Shown here piece by piece: positions 30,613 to 39,209 of a stretch of 64,000 nucleotides of DNA; within the stretch, counting starts at the first letter, position 1; the number at the start of each line of letters is the position of its first letter. The translations under genes and the position numbers were made by a program. The DNA comes from Rhodospirillales bacterium (GTDB lineage Bacteria; Pseudomonadota; Alphaproteobacteria; Rhodospirillales; Magnetospirillaceae): assembly GCA_019455065.1 (NCBI GenBank), contig JACFNC010000001.1:310001-374000 (forward strand), read 5' to 3'. The notes under the pieces are model-generated. The model was not told the DNA's origin. It was given only the letters and a program-made list of their open reading frames with translations, and searched no databases.

Positions 30613-30723
30613 GTAACCACGGCGGCGGCCTAAACTGCCAGAACCTACTCGCCAAAGCAACTAAGCTGTTGCGGTATTAGCAATTCCTAATTGTCGAGTA
30701 ATACCCATCAATTAAGCCGGCCG

Positions 30724-31173
30724 TCAGCGTTCCATGAAGGACATCACCAACACGTCGTTGACCACTCCCTTTCCCAACAGTCGGTCGCAGACCATTGTGA
30801 GGCGCAGCTTGACGACGGTCAGGTCGACGTTGTCGCGGTCGCGCAGGTGCCGGGGTATGAATTCGAGAAGATCGCTCAAGAAATTGTTCTGCAATCGCGG
30901 CAACGATTCCTCGACCCGAAGCTTCTCCTTTGGATCAACATCCAGCTTGACCTGCAATACGAGGCTTTTCACCACGCGCTTGTCTTCGATGATCGGCACC
31001 CCGACCAAGCCGACCTCGACGAACGCGGGCGGGGGTGCGGGCGGTGCGGCCGTGGCCGCTTCGTCGACACCGGCCGACGTCGCGAAAGGCGGCAGCCCCA
31101 ATGCCGCCATTCCCCCGGCAGCCAGGCCGCCGATCGGAAGGAGCGACGCGACGATCAACAACGCCTTGTTCAT
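30724..31173 (-). CDS. FliL-like membrane-anchored protein (tentative)
   Basis: A 149-residue protein with one N-terminal hydrophobic segment (ALLIVASLLPIGGLAAGGMAAL), a Pro/Ala-rich linker, and a C-terminal domain (EVGLVGVPIIEDKRVVKSLVLQ... to VVNDVLVMSFMER) whose pattern resembles the FliL flagellar stator-associated family. The match is distant, so a general periplasmic protein is possible. It overlaps thiL as ATGA and is the last gene of the riboflavin operon, with no flagellar genes nearby; motAB are 23 kb away. Confidence 0.6.
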   Translation of the reverse strand: MNKALLIVASLLPIGGLAAGGMAALGLPPFATSAGVDEAATAAPPAPPPAFVEVGLVGVPIIEDKRVVKSLVLQVKLDVDPKEKLRVEESLPRLQNNFLSDLLEFIPRHLRDRDNVDLTVVKLRLTMVCDRLLGKGVVNDVLVMSFMER

Positions 31174-32159
31174 TTCCCGCCCCGGAAATGCATGAACCCG
31201 CCGGTCACCGCGGCGCCCTTGGGCAGATTGACGACGGAAAGCCCTTCCGTCTCGATGATCGATCCTATGGGGGTCAACTCGAGGCCAAGTTGACCCGCCA
31301 GGGTGGAGATTATTGGGTCCGCCGTCGCCGGGGCGGTGAAGAGAAGCTCGTAATCGTCCCCTCCCGAAAGAACGAGGGTCATCAAATCCGGCCGTTCCCG
31401 AATGGCCATTCTCGCCGCCGCGGACAGCGGTATCCGGTCCGCATCGATGGTCGCACCAAGGCCAGAGGCCCTGCAAATATGGCCGAGATCGGAGTAGAGC
31501 CCATCGGACACGTCCATGGCCGCGTGCGCGAGTCCGGCCAGCCGCCAACCGAGAGCGAGCCTCGGCTGCGGGAGGCGGTATCTCGCGACGAGAGGGTCCG
31601 CCGCCGCCTGCGGCAATGCGAGCCCGCCTTTCAGAACCTCGAGGCCCAGCGCGGCATCGCCGATGCTCCCCGAGACATATACCCGATCCCCGACCCGGGC
31701 TCGATCCCTGCGCAATTCGCGGCCTGCGGCTACGAGACCGAGGGCAGTCACGGTCAGGGACAGAGGGCCGGGCGTGGCGACCGTGTCACCGCCTATCAGG
31801 CTGATCCCATATTCGCGGCAGTCTTCAGCCAGACCTGCGGCGAATTCTCTCAACCAGGGATCCGTCACGTCGTCCGGGAAGCACGCCGCCAACAGGATCG
31901 CGGTAGGCCTGCCGCCCATCGCAGCCACGTCCGAGATGTTCACCCGCAGAGCCTTTCGCGCGATCGAACCGGGGGGATCGTCCGGAAAGAAGTGAACTCC
32001 GGCCACCAAGGCATCTGTGGTCACAACGACACGTTGCCCCTCGGGAACGTCAACCAGGGCCGCATCATCCCGCAAGCGGAGGGCGCCGGGGAAGTTTGCC
32101 GCGAGTGGAGCGAAGTACTCAGCGATCAGCGCGAATTCGTCAAGGGAGGGAGCGGCCAT
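31170..32159 (-). CDS. thiL: Thiamine-monophosphate kinase
   Basis: Phosphorylates thiamine monophosphate to thiamine diphosphate. The 329-residue PurM-fold protein has RLRDDAALV, TTDALVAGVHF, VNISDVAAMGG and ISLIGGDTV, all family motifs. The start is uncertain; I use ATG 32159 (MAAPSLDEFALI), overlapping nusB by 20 bases. An ATG at 32186 would add nine residues. Common neighbour of nusB and ribH in Alphaproteobacteria. Confidence 0.94.
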   Translation of the reverse strand: MAAPSLDEFALIAEYFAPLAANFPGALRLRDDAALVDVPEGQRVVVTTDALVAGVHFFPDDPPGSIARKALRVNISDVAAMGGRPTAILLAACFPDDVTDPWLREFAAGLAEDCREYGISLIGGDTVATPGPLSLTVTALGLVAAGRELRRDRARVGDRVYVSGSIGDAALGLEVLKGGLALPQAAADPLVARYRLPQPRLALGWRLAGLAHAAMDVSDGLYSDLGHICRASGLGATIDADRIPLSAAARMAIRERPDLMTLVLSGGDDYELLFTAPATADPIISTLAGQLGLELTPIGSIIETEGLSVVNLPKGAAVTGGFMHFRGGK

Positions 32160-32664
32160 GATCGAATTCGGTCGGGCGCACGACATGCGCGATTTTGTCG
32201 AGAACGGCGTTCACCATGCCCGGTTCCGGTCCAGAATAGAACGCGTGGGCCACGTCCACGTATTCCGAGATGGCAACTTTTGGGGGCACGTTCGTTTCGG
32301 CGGCGAGTTCGAAGGCTCCGGCTCTCAGGATGTTCCGTAGCACCGCCTCCAGGCGCTCCATCGTCCATCCTTTGCTGAGCGCTCCCTGGATCATTTCGTC
32401 CAACTCCCGACGCTTTTCCAGACTTCCCCGAACGACGCGGGTGAAAAGGCCGGTGTCCGCGCCGGCGATCGCTCCCTCTCCCGCGCCCTCTTCATCGACG
32501 CGGCCACGGGGCGCGGCCATCCTGTTTTGGACGAAATCGCGCACCACCGCGTCTGCTGGCGCGGCGGACAACTCGATCTCGTAGAGAGCCTGCACGGCTG
32601 CCAGCCGCGCCGCGCTGCGGCGCCGGCTTGCGGCCGATCGTCTCGGGCCACTGCTGTCGGTCAT
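32140..32664 (-). CDS. nusB: Transcription antitermination factor NusB
   Basis: Forms the boxA-binding complex with NusE for rRNA antitermination. The 174-residue product has ARLAAVQALYEIE near the N-terminus and the C-terminal helices VAISEYVDVAHAFYSG and VNAVLDKIAHV, as in NusB. Start ATG 32664 overlaps the ribH stop as ATGA. It is a little longer than E. coli NusB because of an acidic insertion after residue 50. Confidence 0.95.
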   Translation of the reverse strand: MTDSSGPRRSAASRRRSAARLAAVQALYEIELSAAPADAVVRDFVQNRMAAPRGRVDEEGAGEGAIAGADTGLFTRVVRGSLEKRRELDEMIQGALSKGWTMERLEAVLRNILRAGAFELAAETNVPPKVAISEYVDVAHAFYSGPEPGMVNAVLDKIAHVVRPTEFDHGRSLP

Positions 32665-33113
32665 GCCTTGGCGGCCAATTCCCGTTTGAGCGCGATCATC
32701 CGCAGGCAAGCTCGCGCCGCCAGGCCCCCGATGTTCTTGCGTTCGGGTTCGCTGCGGTCGAGCGCCTGCTTTTCGTTGTGGACTGTAAGAACACCATTTC
32801 CAATGGCAAGGGAGTTGGCCAGCGCCAGATCTTGAATCCCGCGCATAGCCTCATGGCAGACGTGGGCGTAGTGATCTGTCTCCCCTCGAATGGCGCAGCC
32901 GAGGACGACGTATCCGTCATAGCCCACTGCCCCTGCCGCCTGGGAATCGAGGGCGAAACGAAGCGCCACGGGAAGTTCGAGGATTCCGGGGACGGTCATA
33001 CGGTGATGATCGGCGCCGGCCGCCGCGAGGGCCGCCACGGCCCCATTCAGGAGTCCGTCCGCAATATGATCGTAAAATCGTGCCTCGATGACGAGGACTC
33101 GCGGCGGCCTCAC
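32661..33113 (-). CDS. ribH: 6,7-dimethyl-8-ribityllumazine synthase
   Basis: Penultimate enzyme of riboflavin synthesis. The 150-residue subunit has the phosphate-binding and catalytic segment GCAIRGETDHYAHVCHEA, including the active-site histidine, and VPGILELPVAL. GTG start overlapping the ribBA stop as GTGA. Adjacent to ribBA, ribE and ribD, giving the complete pathway apart from a confident GTP cyclohydrolase II. Confidence 0.96.
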   Translation of the reverse strand: MRPPRVLVIEARFYDHIADGLLNGAVAALAAAGADHHRMTVPGILELPVALRFALDSQAAGAVGYDGYVVLGCAIRGETDHYAHVCHEAMRGIQDLALANSLAIGNGVLTVHNEKQALDRSEPERKNIGGLAARACLRMIALKRELAAKA

Positions 33114-34234
33114 AGGTCCTCCTCCGGGGCGGGGATCGGTTGCTGCCCGACCACCGTCAGTCCGTAGCCATCGAGCCCGACGATGGTGCGCTTGGTGTTC
33201 GACAGCAGAATCATCTCCTTGACCCCGAGGTCGAGGAGTATCTGGGCGCCCACGCCGTAATCACGCAGTTCGCCGCCGGCGGGCCGCTCCTCGATGCGCG
33301 CGCGAACACGGTCGGTCAGGCTGGTCGGGCGGGGTTCGCGGATCAACACGACCGCGCCCCGGCCATGCTCCGCGATCATTCGCATCGAGGTGTGCAGCGC
33401 GCCCGTTCTGACGCTGTCGGCGTCGCCCAGCACGTCGTCGAGTACGTTGAGCGCATGCACGCGCACCAGCACAGGGCCATCGCCAGCGAGATCGCCTTTC
33501 ACCAAGGCGATATGCTCGGCATAGGCGACGGTGTTGACATACACCAGCATTCGCCATGCGCCCCCATATCGCGAGTTGAACGGGGTCTCGATGGTACGCC
33601 GGATGATCTTGTCATGACGCCGACGGTAGGCGATGAGGTCCGCGATCGTGGCAATCTTCAACCCATGGAACTGCGCGAACTTAACCAGATCCGGCATGCG
33701 CGCCATGGTGCCGTCGTCGTTCATGATCTCGCAGATCACCCCTGACGGGTTCAGCCCCGCCAGACGGGCGAGGTCCACGGCCGCCTCGGTGTGCCCGGCT
33801 CTAACCAGCACTCCGCCGTCACGGGCGACCAGCGGGAACACGTGACCAGGCGTGACGATGTCGGTCTTGCCCTTCGACGGATCGATGGCGACAGCGACCG
33901 TACGGGCGCGATCCGACGCCGAGATTCCCGTGGTAACCCCTTCCCGGGCCTCGATGCTGACCGTGAAAGCGGTATGATGGCGGGTGGCGTTTTCCCGCGA
34001 CATCAGCGGCAGTTCGAGTTGCTCGACGCGCTGGCGCGACAACGAGAGGCAGATCAGCCCACGGCCGTGCTTGGCCATGAAGTTGATGACCTCGGGGGTG
34101 GCCATTTGCGCCGGAATGACGAGGTCCCCCTCGTTTTCCCGATCCTCGTCGTCGACCAGGATGAACATCCGGCCGTTGCGCGCCTCTTCGATGATCTCTT
34201 CGATCGTCGACAGGTACTGGTGGAACTGAGACAC
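33110..34234 (-). CDS. ribB: 3,4-DHBP synthase fused to a degenerate GTP cyclohydrolase II domain
   Basis: The N-terminal half (about residues 1-205) is a full DHBP synthase with DDEDRENEGD, the Mg-binding RAGHTEAAVDLARLAG and the final EIMNDDGTM. The C-terminal half resembles RibA in fold (VRVHALNVLDD, GELRDYGVGAQILLDLGV), but the three zinc-binding cysteines and the SLRCDCG-like motif are absent, so cyclohydrolase activity is unlikely. Such RibBX-type proteins are known. GTG 34234 is chosen because AAAGGA lies 6 bases upstream; a TTG two codons earlier is possible. A separate ribA should exist elsewhere. Confidence 0.93.
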   Translation of the reverse strand: MSQFHQYLSTIEEIIEEARNGRMFILVDDEDRENEGDLVIPAQMATPEVINFMAKHGRGLICLSLSRQRVEQLELPLMSRENATRHHTAFTVSIEAREGVTTGISASDRARTVAVAIDPSKGKTDIVTPGHVFPLVARDGGVLVRAGHTEAAVDLARLAGLNPSGVICEIMNDDGTMARMPDLVKFAQFHGLKIATIADLIAYRRRHDKIIRRTIETPFNSRYGGAWRMLVYVNTVAYAEHIALVKGDLAGDGPVLVRVHALNVLDDVLGDADSVRTGALHTSMRMIAEHGRGAVVLIREPRPTSLTDRVRARIEERPAGGELRDYGVGAQILLDLGVKEMILLSNTKRTIVGLDGYGLTVVGQQPIPAPEEDL

Positions 34235-34236
34235 GG

Positions 34237-34824
34237 TCAATCCTTTGAAATCAGGCGCGCAACATACCGCGCCAACATGTCGATTTCCATATTCACCGAA
34301 CTTCCGGCCACAAGCGTGCCGAAGGTTGTTTCCTTCCGGGTGTGCGGAATGACGTTCACCCCGAAGAGTGGACCCTCGACCTCGTTTACGGTCAGCGACA
34401 CGCCGTCCAGCGCCACCGAGCCCTTCGGGGCCACGAACCGCTCGAGGTCCACAGGCGCCCGGAACGTGAAGCGCAGCGATTCCCCGTCCGGTCGAACGTC
34501 GGTGACCGCGGCAATCCCGTCGACGTGCCCGGAAACGATGTGTCCGCCCAACTCATCGCCGATCTTCAGCGCGCGCTCGAGATTGACCGCGGTGCCCGGG
34601 CGCCATCCCGCCAGGGTGGTCTTCGAGAGCGTCTCTCGAGAGGCGTCGACCGCGAACCATCCCGCCCCCTTCTCGACCACCGTCAGACAAACCCCGTTGC
34701 AGGCGATGGAGGCGCCGATCGCCACCGTCTCCATATCATAGCGCGTGCCAATCTCGAAGCGGGCCCCATCTTCACGCGATACCTTAAGAACTTTCCCCAA
34801 GTCCGTTATAATTCCGGTAAACAT
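34237..34824 (-). CDS. ribE: Riboflavin synthase alpha chain
   Basis: Dismutates two lumazines to riboflavin. The 195-residue protein has the two tandem lumazine-binding repeats expected, beginning with MFTGIITDLG and IVSGHVDG respectively. ATG 34824 starts the canonical MFTGI; the longer open frame shadows ribD. It is 2 bases from ribBA and 8 bases after ribD. Confidence 0.96.
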   Translation of the reverse strand: MFTGIITDLGKVLKVSREDGARFEIGTRYDMETVAIGASIACNGVCLTVVEKGAGWFAVDASRETLSKTTLAGWRPGTAVNLERALKIGDELGGHIVSGHVDGIAAVTDVRPDGESLRFTFRAPVDLERFVAPKGSVALDGVSLTVNEVEGPLFGVNVIPHTRKETTFGTLVAGSSVNMEIDMLARYVARLISKD

Positions 34825-34832
34825 ATCTTCCC

Positions 34833-35909
34833 CTATGCACGCCTGTAGGTTTCCATCAGGTCCGAGGCGGTCTCTCTCACACTGGTTCTGACAAAGGTTG
34901 GCGCGTCGGAAAGCCGGTTGACGCCGAACGGCATCGCGGTCGGCAGGCCGTCGCCGCCGAACATCCGTGGCGCGCGAAACCACGCGAGCCGATCAACCAA
35001 GTCCCGGCGCAAGAGGCTGGCGGCCAAGTGGCTGCCCCCCTCCACCAGCACGCGGGTCAGTCCCCGCTCCCCGAGCCTGCGAAGAGCCATTTCCAAGTCG
35101 GGGTTCCCATCGTGATCCGCGGTGACGTCGATCAACTCGACACCGCAGGATTGAAACGCCTCGCGTCGCAAGGGATCGGCATCGGCGAGAGTAAGCAGCC
35201 AGGTCGGTATCTGGCGTGCGGCGGCGACCAGTCTGCTCGTCAGGGGCAGCCGAAGATGGCCGTCGACCACCAAACGCACCGGGGATCTTGCTGTCAGACC
35301 GGGCAAACGACAGGTAAGTTCCGGGTCGTCGGCGACCGCCGTGCCGACCCCCACCATAATCGCATCGCTCTCGGCGCGCAGACGATGGGCGGCTTGCCGA
35401 GCCCCATCCCCGGTGATCCAACGGCTTTCGCCCGCGTGCGTGGCGATCCGCCCGTCCAAGGTGGTGGCCGTCTTCAGGGTCACCAGCGGCCGTCCGACGA
35501 GGGTGCGTTGAAAAAAGCCGGCGTTTAATTCGGCCGCCTCCTTGCCGAGCAATCCGACGGACACCTCGACGCCCGCCTCGCGGAGGCGATCAAGGCCCTT
35601 GCCGGCAACGCGCGCGTCGGGATCCACCGCCGCAGCGACGACCCGAGCAATCCCCGCAGCCAGCAGGGACTCGACGCAAGGCGGGGTCTTTCCATGATGG
35701 GCGCAAGGCTCAAGGGTGACATAGGCGGTGCCGCCGCGGGCCGCATCGCCCGCCCGCGCGAGCGCCTCTGGCTCTGCATGCGGCCTTCCGCCCGGCTGTG
35801 TCCAGCCGCGCCCGACGACGCGTCCATCGCGCACGATGATGCAGCCGACCGCCGGGTTTGGCCAAACGTCGCCTAGGCCCCTTCGGGCCAATCCCAAGGC
35901 GGCAGTCAT
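34833..35909 (-). CDS. ribD: Bifunctional pyrimidine deaminase/reductase RibD
   Basis: Catalyses deamination and then reduction in riboflavin synthesis. The N-terminal deaminase has HAE in PHAEPEALA and the zinc cysteines in CAHHGKTPPC. The reductase domain begins near LVTLKTATTLDGRIA. Start is ATG 35909 (MTAALGLARRG). A GTG at 35945, overlapping the nrdR end, would add 12 residues similar to the usual N-terminus (HFDRQHM), so it is a real alternative. Length 358 residues with the start used. Confidence 0.93.
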   Translation of the reverse strand: MTAALGLARRGLGDVWPNPAVGCIIVRDGRVVGRGWTQPGGRPHAEPEALARAGDAARGGTAYVTLEPCAHHGKTPPCVESLLAAGIARVVAAAVDPDARVAGKGLDRLREAGVEVSVGLLGKEAAELNAGFFQRTLVGRPLVTLKTATTLDGRIATHAGESRWITGDGARQAAHRLRAESDAIMVGVGTAVADDPELTCRLPGLTARSPVRLVVDGHLRLPLTSRLVAAARQIPTWLLTLADADPLRREAFQSCGVELIDVTADHDGNPDLEMALRRLGERGLTRVLVEGGSHLAASLLRRDLVDRLAWFRAPRMFGGDGLPTAMPFGVNRLSDAPTFVRTSVRETASDLMETYRRA

Positions 35910-35928
35910 GTGCTGACGGTCGAAGTGG

Positions 35929-36387
35929 TCAGCCGTTGTCGCCACCCAGCTTACCCACGAAATCCTCGAAATCCTTGGCCTCGCGGAAATTCCGGTAGAC
36001 CGAGGCGAACCGCACATACGCCACCGGGTCGAGATTGGCCAGGGCATCCATGACCATTTCGCCGATCAGGTCGGAGCTGATCTCGATCTCGCCCGAACTT
36101 TCGAGGCGACGCTGGATGCCATTGACGATTCGATCCACGCGGTCGGGGTCTATCGGCCGCTTGCGCACGGCGATGGCGATCGAACGCGCCAGCTTGTCGC
36201 GGTCGAAGGGAACCCGCTGGCCGTTCTTCTTCACCACGATCAGTTCGCGGAGTTGCACCCGCTCAAACGTGGTGAAGCGCGAGCCACAAGCCGGGCACGA
36301 ACGGCGACGGCGGATGGCCGCGTTGTCATCGGTTGGACGTGAGTCCTTCACCTGCGTGTCGTCATTGCCGCAAAATGGACAGCGCAT
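35929..36387 (-). CDS. nrdR: Transcriptional repressor NrdR
   Basis: ATP/dATP-sensing repressor of ribonucleotide reductase genes. The 152-residue protein has a zinc ribbon (CPFC and CPAC pairs) followed by an ATP-cone domain ([28 protein letters not shown]). The position between glyA and ribD is conserved in many Alphaproteobacteria. No nrd gene is in the window. Confidence 0.97.
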   Translation of the reverse strand: MRCPFCGNDDTQVKDSRPTDDNAAIRRRRSCPACGSRFTTFERVQLRELIVVKKNGQRVPFDRDKLARSIAIAVRKRPIDPDRVDRIVNGIQRRLESSGEIEISSDLIGEMVMDALANLDPVAYVRFASVYRNFREAKDFEDFVGKLGGDNG

Positions 36388-36414
36388 CCTCCCCCTCCCC
36401 CGTTAACCGCCCCG

Positions 36415-37704
36415 TCAGGCGCCGGTGTAAATCGGGAAGCGCCGGCACAACTCCTCGACCCTGTCGCGCACCGCCCGCTCCGCTTTCGAATTGTCGTCCG
36501 GGTTTGCCGCCAGACCATCGAGAACGTCGCCAATGAGGTTGCCCACCAAACGGAACTCCTCGGCTCCGAGGCCTCGCGTGGTGGTCGCGGGCGTGCCCAG
36601 GCGAATGCCGGACGTCACGGTCGGCTTCTCGGGGTCGAACGGAATGCCGTTCTTGTTACAGGTGATTCCGGCCCTTTCCAGGCTCATTTCTGCAATATTC
36701 CCGGTCAGCTTCTTGGGGCGCAGGTCGACGAGCATGAGATGGGTGTCGGTGCCCCCGGACACGATTGCGAGGCCGCGCTCGACGAGCGTGGCCGCGAGCG
36801 TGCGGGCATTTGCCTGCACAGCCGCCGCATAGGTCTTGTAATCGGCGGAAAGCGCCTCGCCGAAGGCTACCGCCTTGGCCGCGATCACGTGCATCAGCGG
36901 GCCGCCCTGCAATCCCGGAAAGACGGCCGAGTTGATTTTCTTGGCCAGTTCGGCGTCGTTGGTCAGGATCATCCCGCCGCGGGGGCCGCGCAAGGTCTTG
37001 TGGGTGGTGGTCGTGATGACATGGGCGTGCGGAATCGGGCTGGGATGCACGCCACCGGCGACAAGCCCCGCGAAGTGGGCCATGTCGACCATGAAGTATG
37101 CGCCGACCGAATCGGCGATGGCGCGGAACCGGGCGAAATCGATTATACGCGGATAGGCCGATCCCCCGGCGATGATCAGGCGCGGCTTGTGCTCGCGTGC
37201 CAACCGTTCAACCTCGGCGAAATCGATCAGCGAATCCTCGCGCCTCACCCCGTACTGCACGGCGGTGAACCACTTGCCGGTGATGTTCGGACCGGCGCCG
37301 TGCGTAAGATGGCCGCCCGAAGACAGGGCCATGCCCATGATGGTGTCCCCGGGTTGGAGAAGCGCCAGGAACACCGCCTCGTTCGCCTGTGCGCCCGCAT
37401 GCGGCTGGACGTTCACGTACTCGCAGCCGAACAACTCCTTGGCGCGGTCCATGGCCAGCTGCTCGGCAATGTCGACGAATTCGCAGCCGCCATAATAACG
37501 GCGTCCGGGATAGCCCTCGGCATACTTGTTGGTGAGAACCGACCCTTGGGCCTCGAGAACCGCGCGGGAAACGATATTTTCTGACGCAATCAGCTCGAGC
37601 TGCCCCTGTTGCCGGCTCAACTCCTTGCGGATGGCGGCCTGGATATCGGCATCACGCTCTGCCAAAGAGCCACCGAAAAAGGAATCCTGGAAGGAAGAGG
37701 TCAT
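36415..37704 (-). CDS. glyA: Serine hydroxymethyltransferase
   Basis: PLP enzyme interconverting serine and glycine with tetrahydrofolate. The 429-residue product has the PLP lysine Lys236 ([14 protein letters not shown]), [11 protein letters not shown] and [19 protein letters not shown] 37704 is chosen ([10 protein letters not shown]); an ATG at 37716 adds four residues. It follows rpiB after 19 bases and precedes nrdR by 27 bases. Confidence 0.97.
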   Translation of the reverse strand: MTSSFQDSFFGGSLAERDADIQAAIRKELSRQQGQLELIASENIVSRAVLEAQGSVLTNKYAEGYPGRRYYGGCEFVDIAEQLAMDRAKELFGCEYVNVQPHAGAQANEAVFLALLQPGDTIMGMALSSGGHLTHGAGPNITGKWFTAVQYGVRREDSLIDFAEVERLAREHKPRLIIAGGSAYPRIIDFARFRAIADSVGAYFMVDMAHFAGLVAGGVHPSPIPHAHVITTTTHKTLRGPRGGMILTNDAELAKKINSAVFPGLQGGPLMHVIAAKAVAFGEALSADYKTYAAAVQANARTLAATLVERGLAIVSGGTDTHLMLVDLRPKKLTGNIAEMSLERAGITCNKNGIPFDPEKPTVTSGIRLGTPATTTRGLGAEEFRLVGNLIGDVLDGLAANPDDNSKAERAVRDRVEELCRRFPIYTGA

Positions 37705-37723
37705 GCGATGCGGCATCCTTGCG

Positions 37724-38170
37724 TTAGCGTGATGAGTGTTGGTTGAGCTTCGCCACCCGACGGGCGTGCCGACCGCCCTCGAACTCGGTGTCGAGGAAGA
37801 CCCCCAAGCAATCCTTCGCGACCTCGATCCCGATGGTCCGTCCACCGAATACGAGCACGTTGGCGTCGTTGTGAAGCCGCGCCATGCGGGCGGTGAAGGC
37901 GTCATGGACCAGCGCGGCCCGCACTTCGGGAAAACGGTTGGCAGCGATGCTGATGCCGATGCCGGTTCCGCAGATCAAGATTCCCATCTCGGCCGTCTTG
38001 TCGCGAATGGCCATGGCCATCGCCGCGGCGAAATCGGGATAATCCACCGACCCAGGCCCGTCGGTTCCAAGATCGACCACGGAACACCCGCGGGCGACAA
38101 GCTCTTCCTTCAGTATGGTTTTGAGTTCGAAACCGCCATGGTCGGCGGCGACTGCAATGGTCTGCGACAT
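37724..38170 (-). CDS. rpiB: Ribose-5-phosphate isomerase B
   Basis: Interconverts ribose-5-phosphate and ribulose-5-phosphate. The 148-residue RpiB/LacAB-fold protein has [10 protein letters not shown] near the N-terminus and the catalytic Cys68 in [13 protein letters not shown]. It heads the rpiB-glyA-nrdR-rib-nusB-thiL run, linking ribulose-5-phosphate supply to the DHBP branch of riboflavin synthesis. It is divergent from mucR. Confidence 0.95.
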   Translation of the reverse strand: MSQTIAVAADHGGFELKTILKEELVARGCSVVDLGTDGPGSVDYPDFAAAMAMAIRDKTAEMGILICGTGIGISIAANRFPEVRAALVHDAFTARMARLHNDANVLVFGGRTIGIEVAKDCLGVFLDTEFEGGRHARRVAKLNQHSSR

Positions 38171-38554
38171 GGCCGATCATCGTGTCCGGTGCTCTGCGAT
38201 TGACGCGTGTAGTACCATATGTCGGACCGGGTTGCCAATGCGCCACAAGCCCTCGCAGTTGCTTTTCGTAAATCAAGTCGCTTAGGTCTGAGGCCGGCGC
38301 GAATCGGAGAAACGCCGCATCCGGATCGCCCAAGGAGGTTACGCCGGGCCACGCATCATGCGTTCACCGCCGGGCGAAAGATTGTTCGGTTTCTGTGAAA
38401 ATACGGACCGTCAAAACCTTTGCTGCATGTTTTTATTGTCCACACCCAAATCCAGAAGCAATGAATACTCTTCATGTAAGTTTCTGAATTGACATGGAAG
38501 TCCAAGCATGCACTAGATGGCGCAGATATCCCGAAATCGTGGAATGAAACCACA
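38171..38554. other. 384-bp divergent intergenic region between rpiB and mucR
   Basis: No credible gene here. The half nearest rpiB is GC-rich with no clear promoter. The half nearest mucR (about 38385-38510) is distinctly AT-rich and holds the mucR promoter candidate. MucR-type regulators often bind AT-rich, poorly conserved sites in their own promoter, so autoregulation here is plausible. Confidence 0.55.
38489..38518 (+). promoter_or_regulatory. Candidate sigma-70 promoter for mucR
   Basis: A consensus TTGACA (38489-38494) and CTAGAT (38513-38518) are 18 bases apart. Transcription would start near 38525, leaving a leader of about 30 bases before the ATG. Confidence 0.55.
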
Positions 38555-39016
38555 ATGAGTCAAGAAACCGTAGAAAAGACCTCCCGCGACGACATTCTCC
38601 GCATGGCTGTTGATGTAGTTGCGGCCTACGTCAGCAAAAACCCGTTACCCGCCGGGCAAATTCCGGACGTCATCCAAACGGTCTACTACTCTCTGAGTTC
38701 GCTGGATAACGGGTCGCAGGAATCGAAGTCGGAGTCTCCGCGACCTGCTGTGCCGGTGCGCAAGTCCATTACGCCCGACTTCATCGTCTGTCTGGAGGAC
38801 GGCAAGAAGCTCAAGATGCTCAAGCGTCACTTGCGGACCACCTATAATATGACGCCCGATGAATACCGGGCCAAGTGGGGTCTTCCGCCCGACTACCCGA
38901 TGGTCGCCCCCAACTACGCGGCGCAACGCTCCGATTTCGCGAAGAAGATCGGTCTCGGACGCAAGAACGGCGGTGTCGAGGAAAAACGCGGACGCAGGGC
39001 CCGCGGCGCCCGTTAG
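38555..39016 (+). CDS. mucR: MucR/Ros family zinc-finger transcriptional regulator
   Basis: A 153-residue regulator of the Ros/MucR family, known in Alphaproteobacteria as H-NS-like silencers of exopolysaccharide and cell-surface genes. The DNA-binding part is typical: CLEDGKKLKMLKRHLRTTYNMTPDEYRAKWGLP and PMVAPNYAAQRSDFAKKIGLGR. Only one cysteine (VCLEDG) is visible in the finger, as in other MucR proteins with a Cys/His arrangement. A C-terminal basic tail follows. ATG 38555 is used. The 3' end overlaps the next gene in TTAG. Confidence 0.92.
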   Translation: MSQETVEKTSRDDILRMAVDVVAAYVSKNPLPAGQIPDVIQTVYYSLSSLDNGSQESKSESPRPAVPVRKSITPDFIVCLEDGKKLKMLKRHLRTTYNMTPDEYRAKWGLPPDYPMVAPNYAAQRSDFAKKIGLGRKNGGVEEKRGRRARGAR

Positions 39017-39204
39017 GGCGACCGGTTGAGGACGTACAGAAGTTTGCGAAGGGCGGTTTCCTTCAACGCCCTTTCGCCGGCCCGCGGCGAACCAACGATC
39101 GATGTTTCCACGCCCGTAGCCGGGTCGACCGCGGTGACCTTGACGTAGGCGCCCACCCTGACGAACTCGTAAATCACTTCGTCTAGGGCGCGCCGGGCGG
39201 TCAT
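39013..39204 (-). CDS. Small conserved protein (DUF6898-like)
   Basis: A 63-residue protein: an EVIYEFVRVGAYVKVTAVDP core followed by VSIVGSPRAGERALKETALRKL-like residues. I associate this with a small alphaproteobacterial family, DUF6898, from memory. Function is unknown; the fold looks like a compact beta-strand unit followed by a helix. It is 5 bases after mmsB, so it may be co-transcribed with the valine cluster. It converges with mucR, sharing TTAG. Confidence 0.7.
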   Translation of the reverse strand: MTARRALDEVIYEFVRVGAYVKVTAVDPATGVETSIVGSPRAGERALKETALRKLLYVLNRSP

Positions 39205-39209
39205 GAATC

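Noticed and set aside
36415-37905. N-terminal extension of GlyA over the rpiB gene
   Set aside because: The upstream residues shadow rpiB in another frame, and the normal SHMT start is at 37704.
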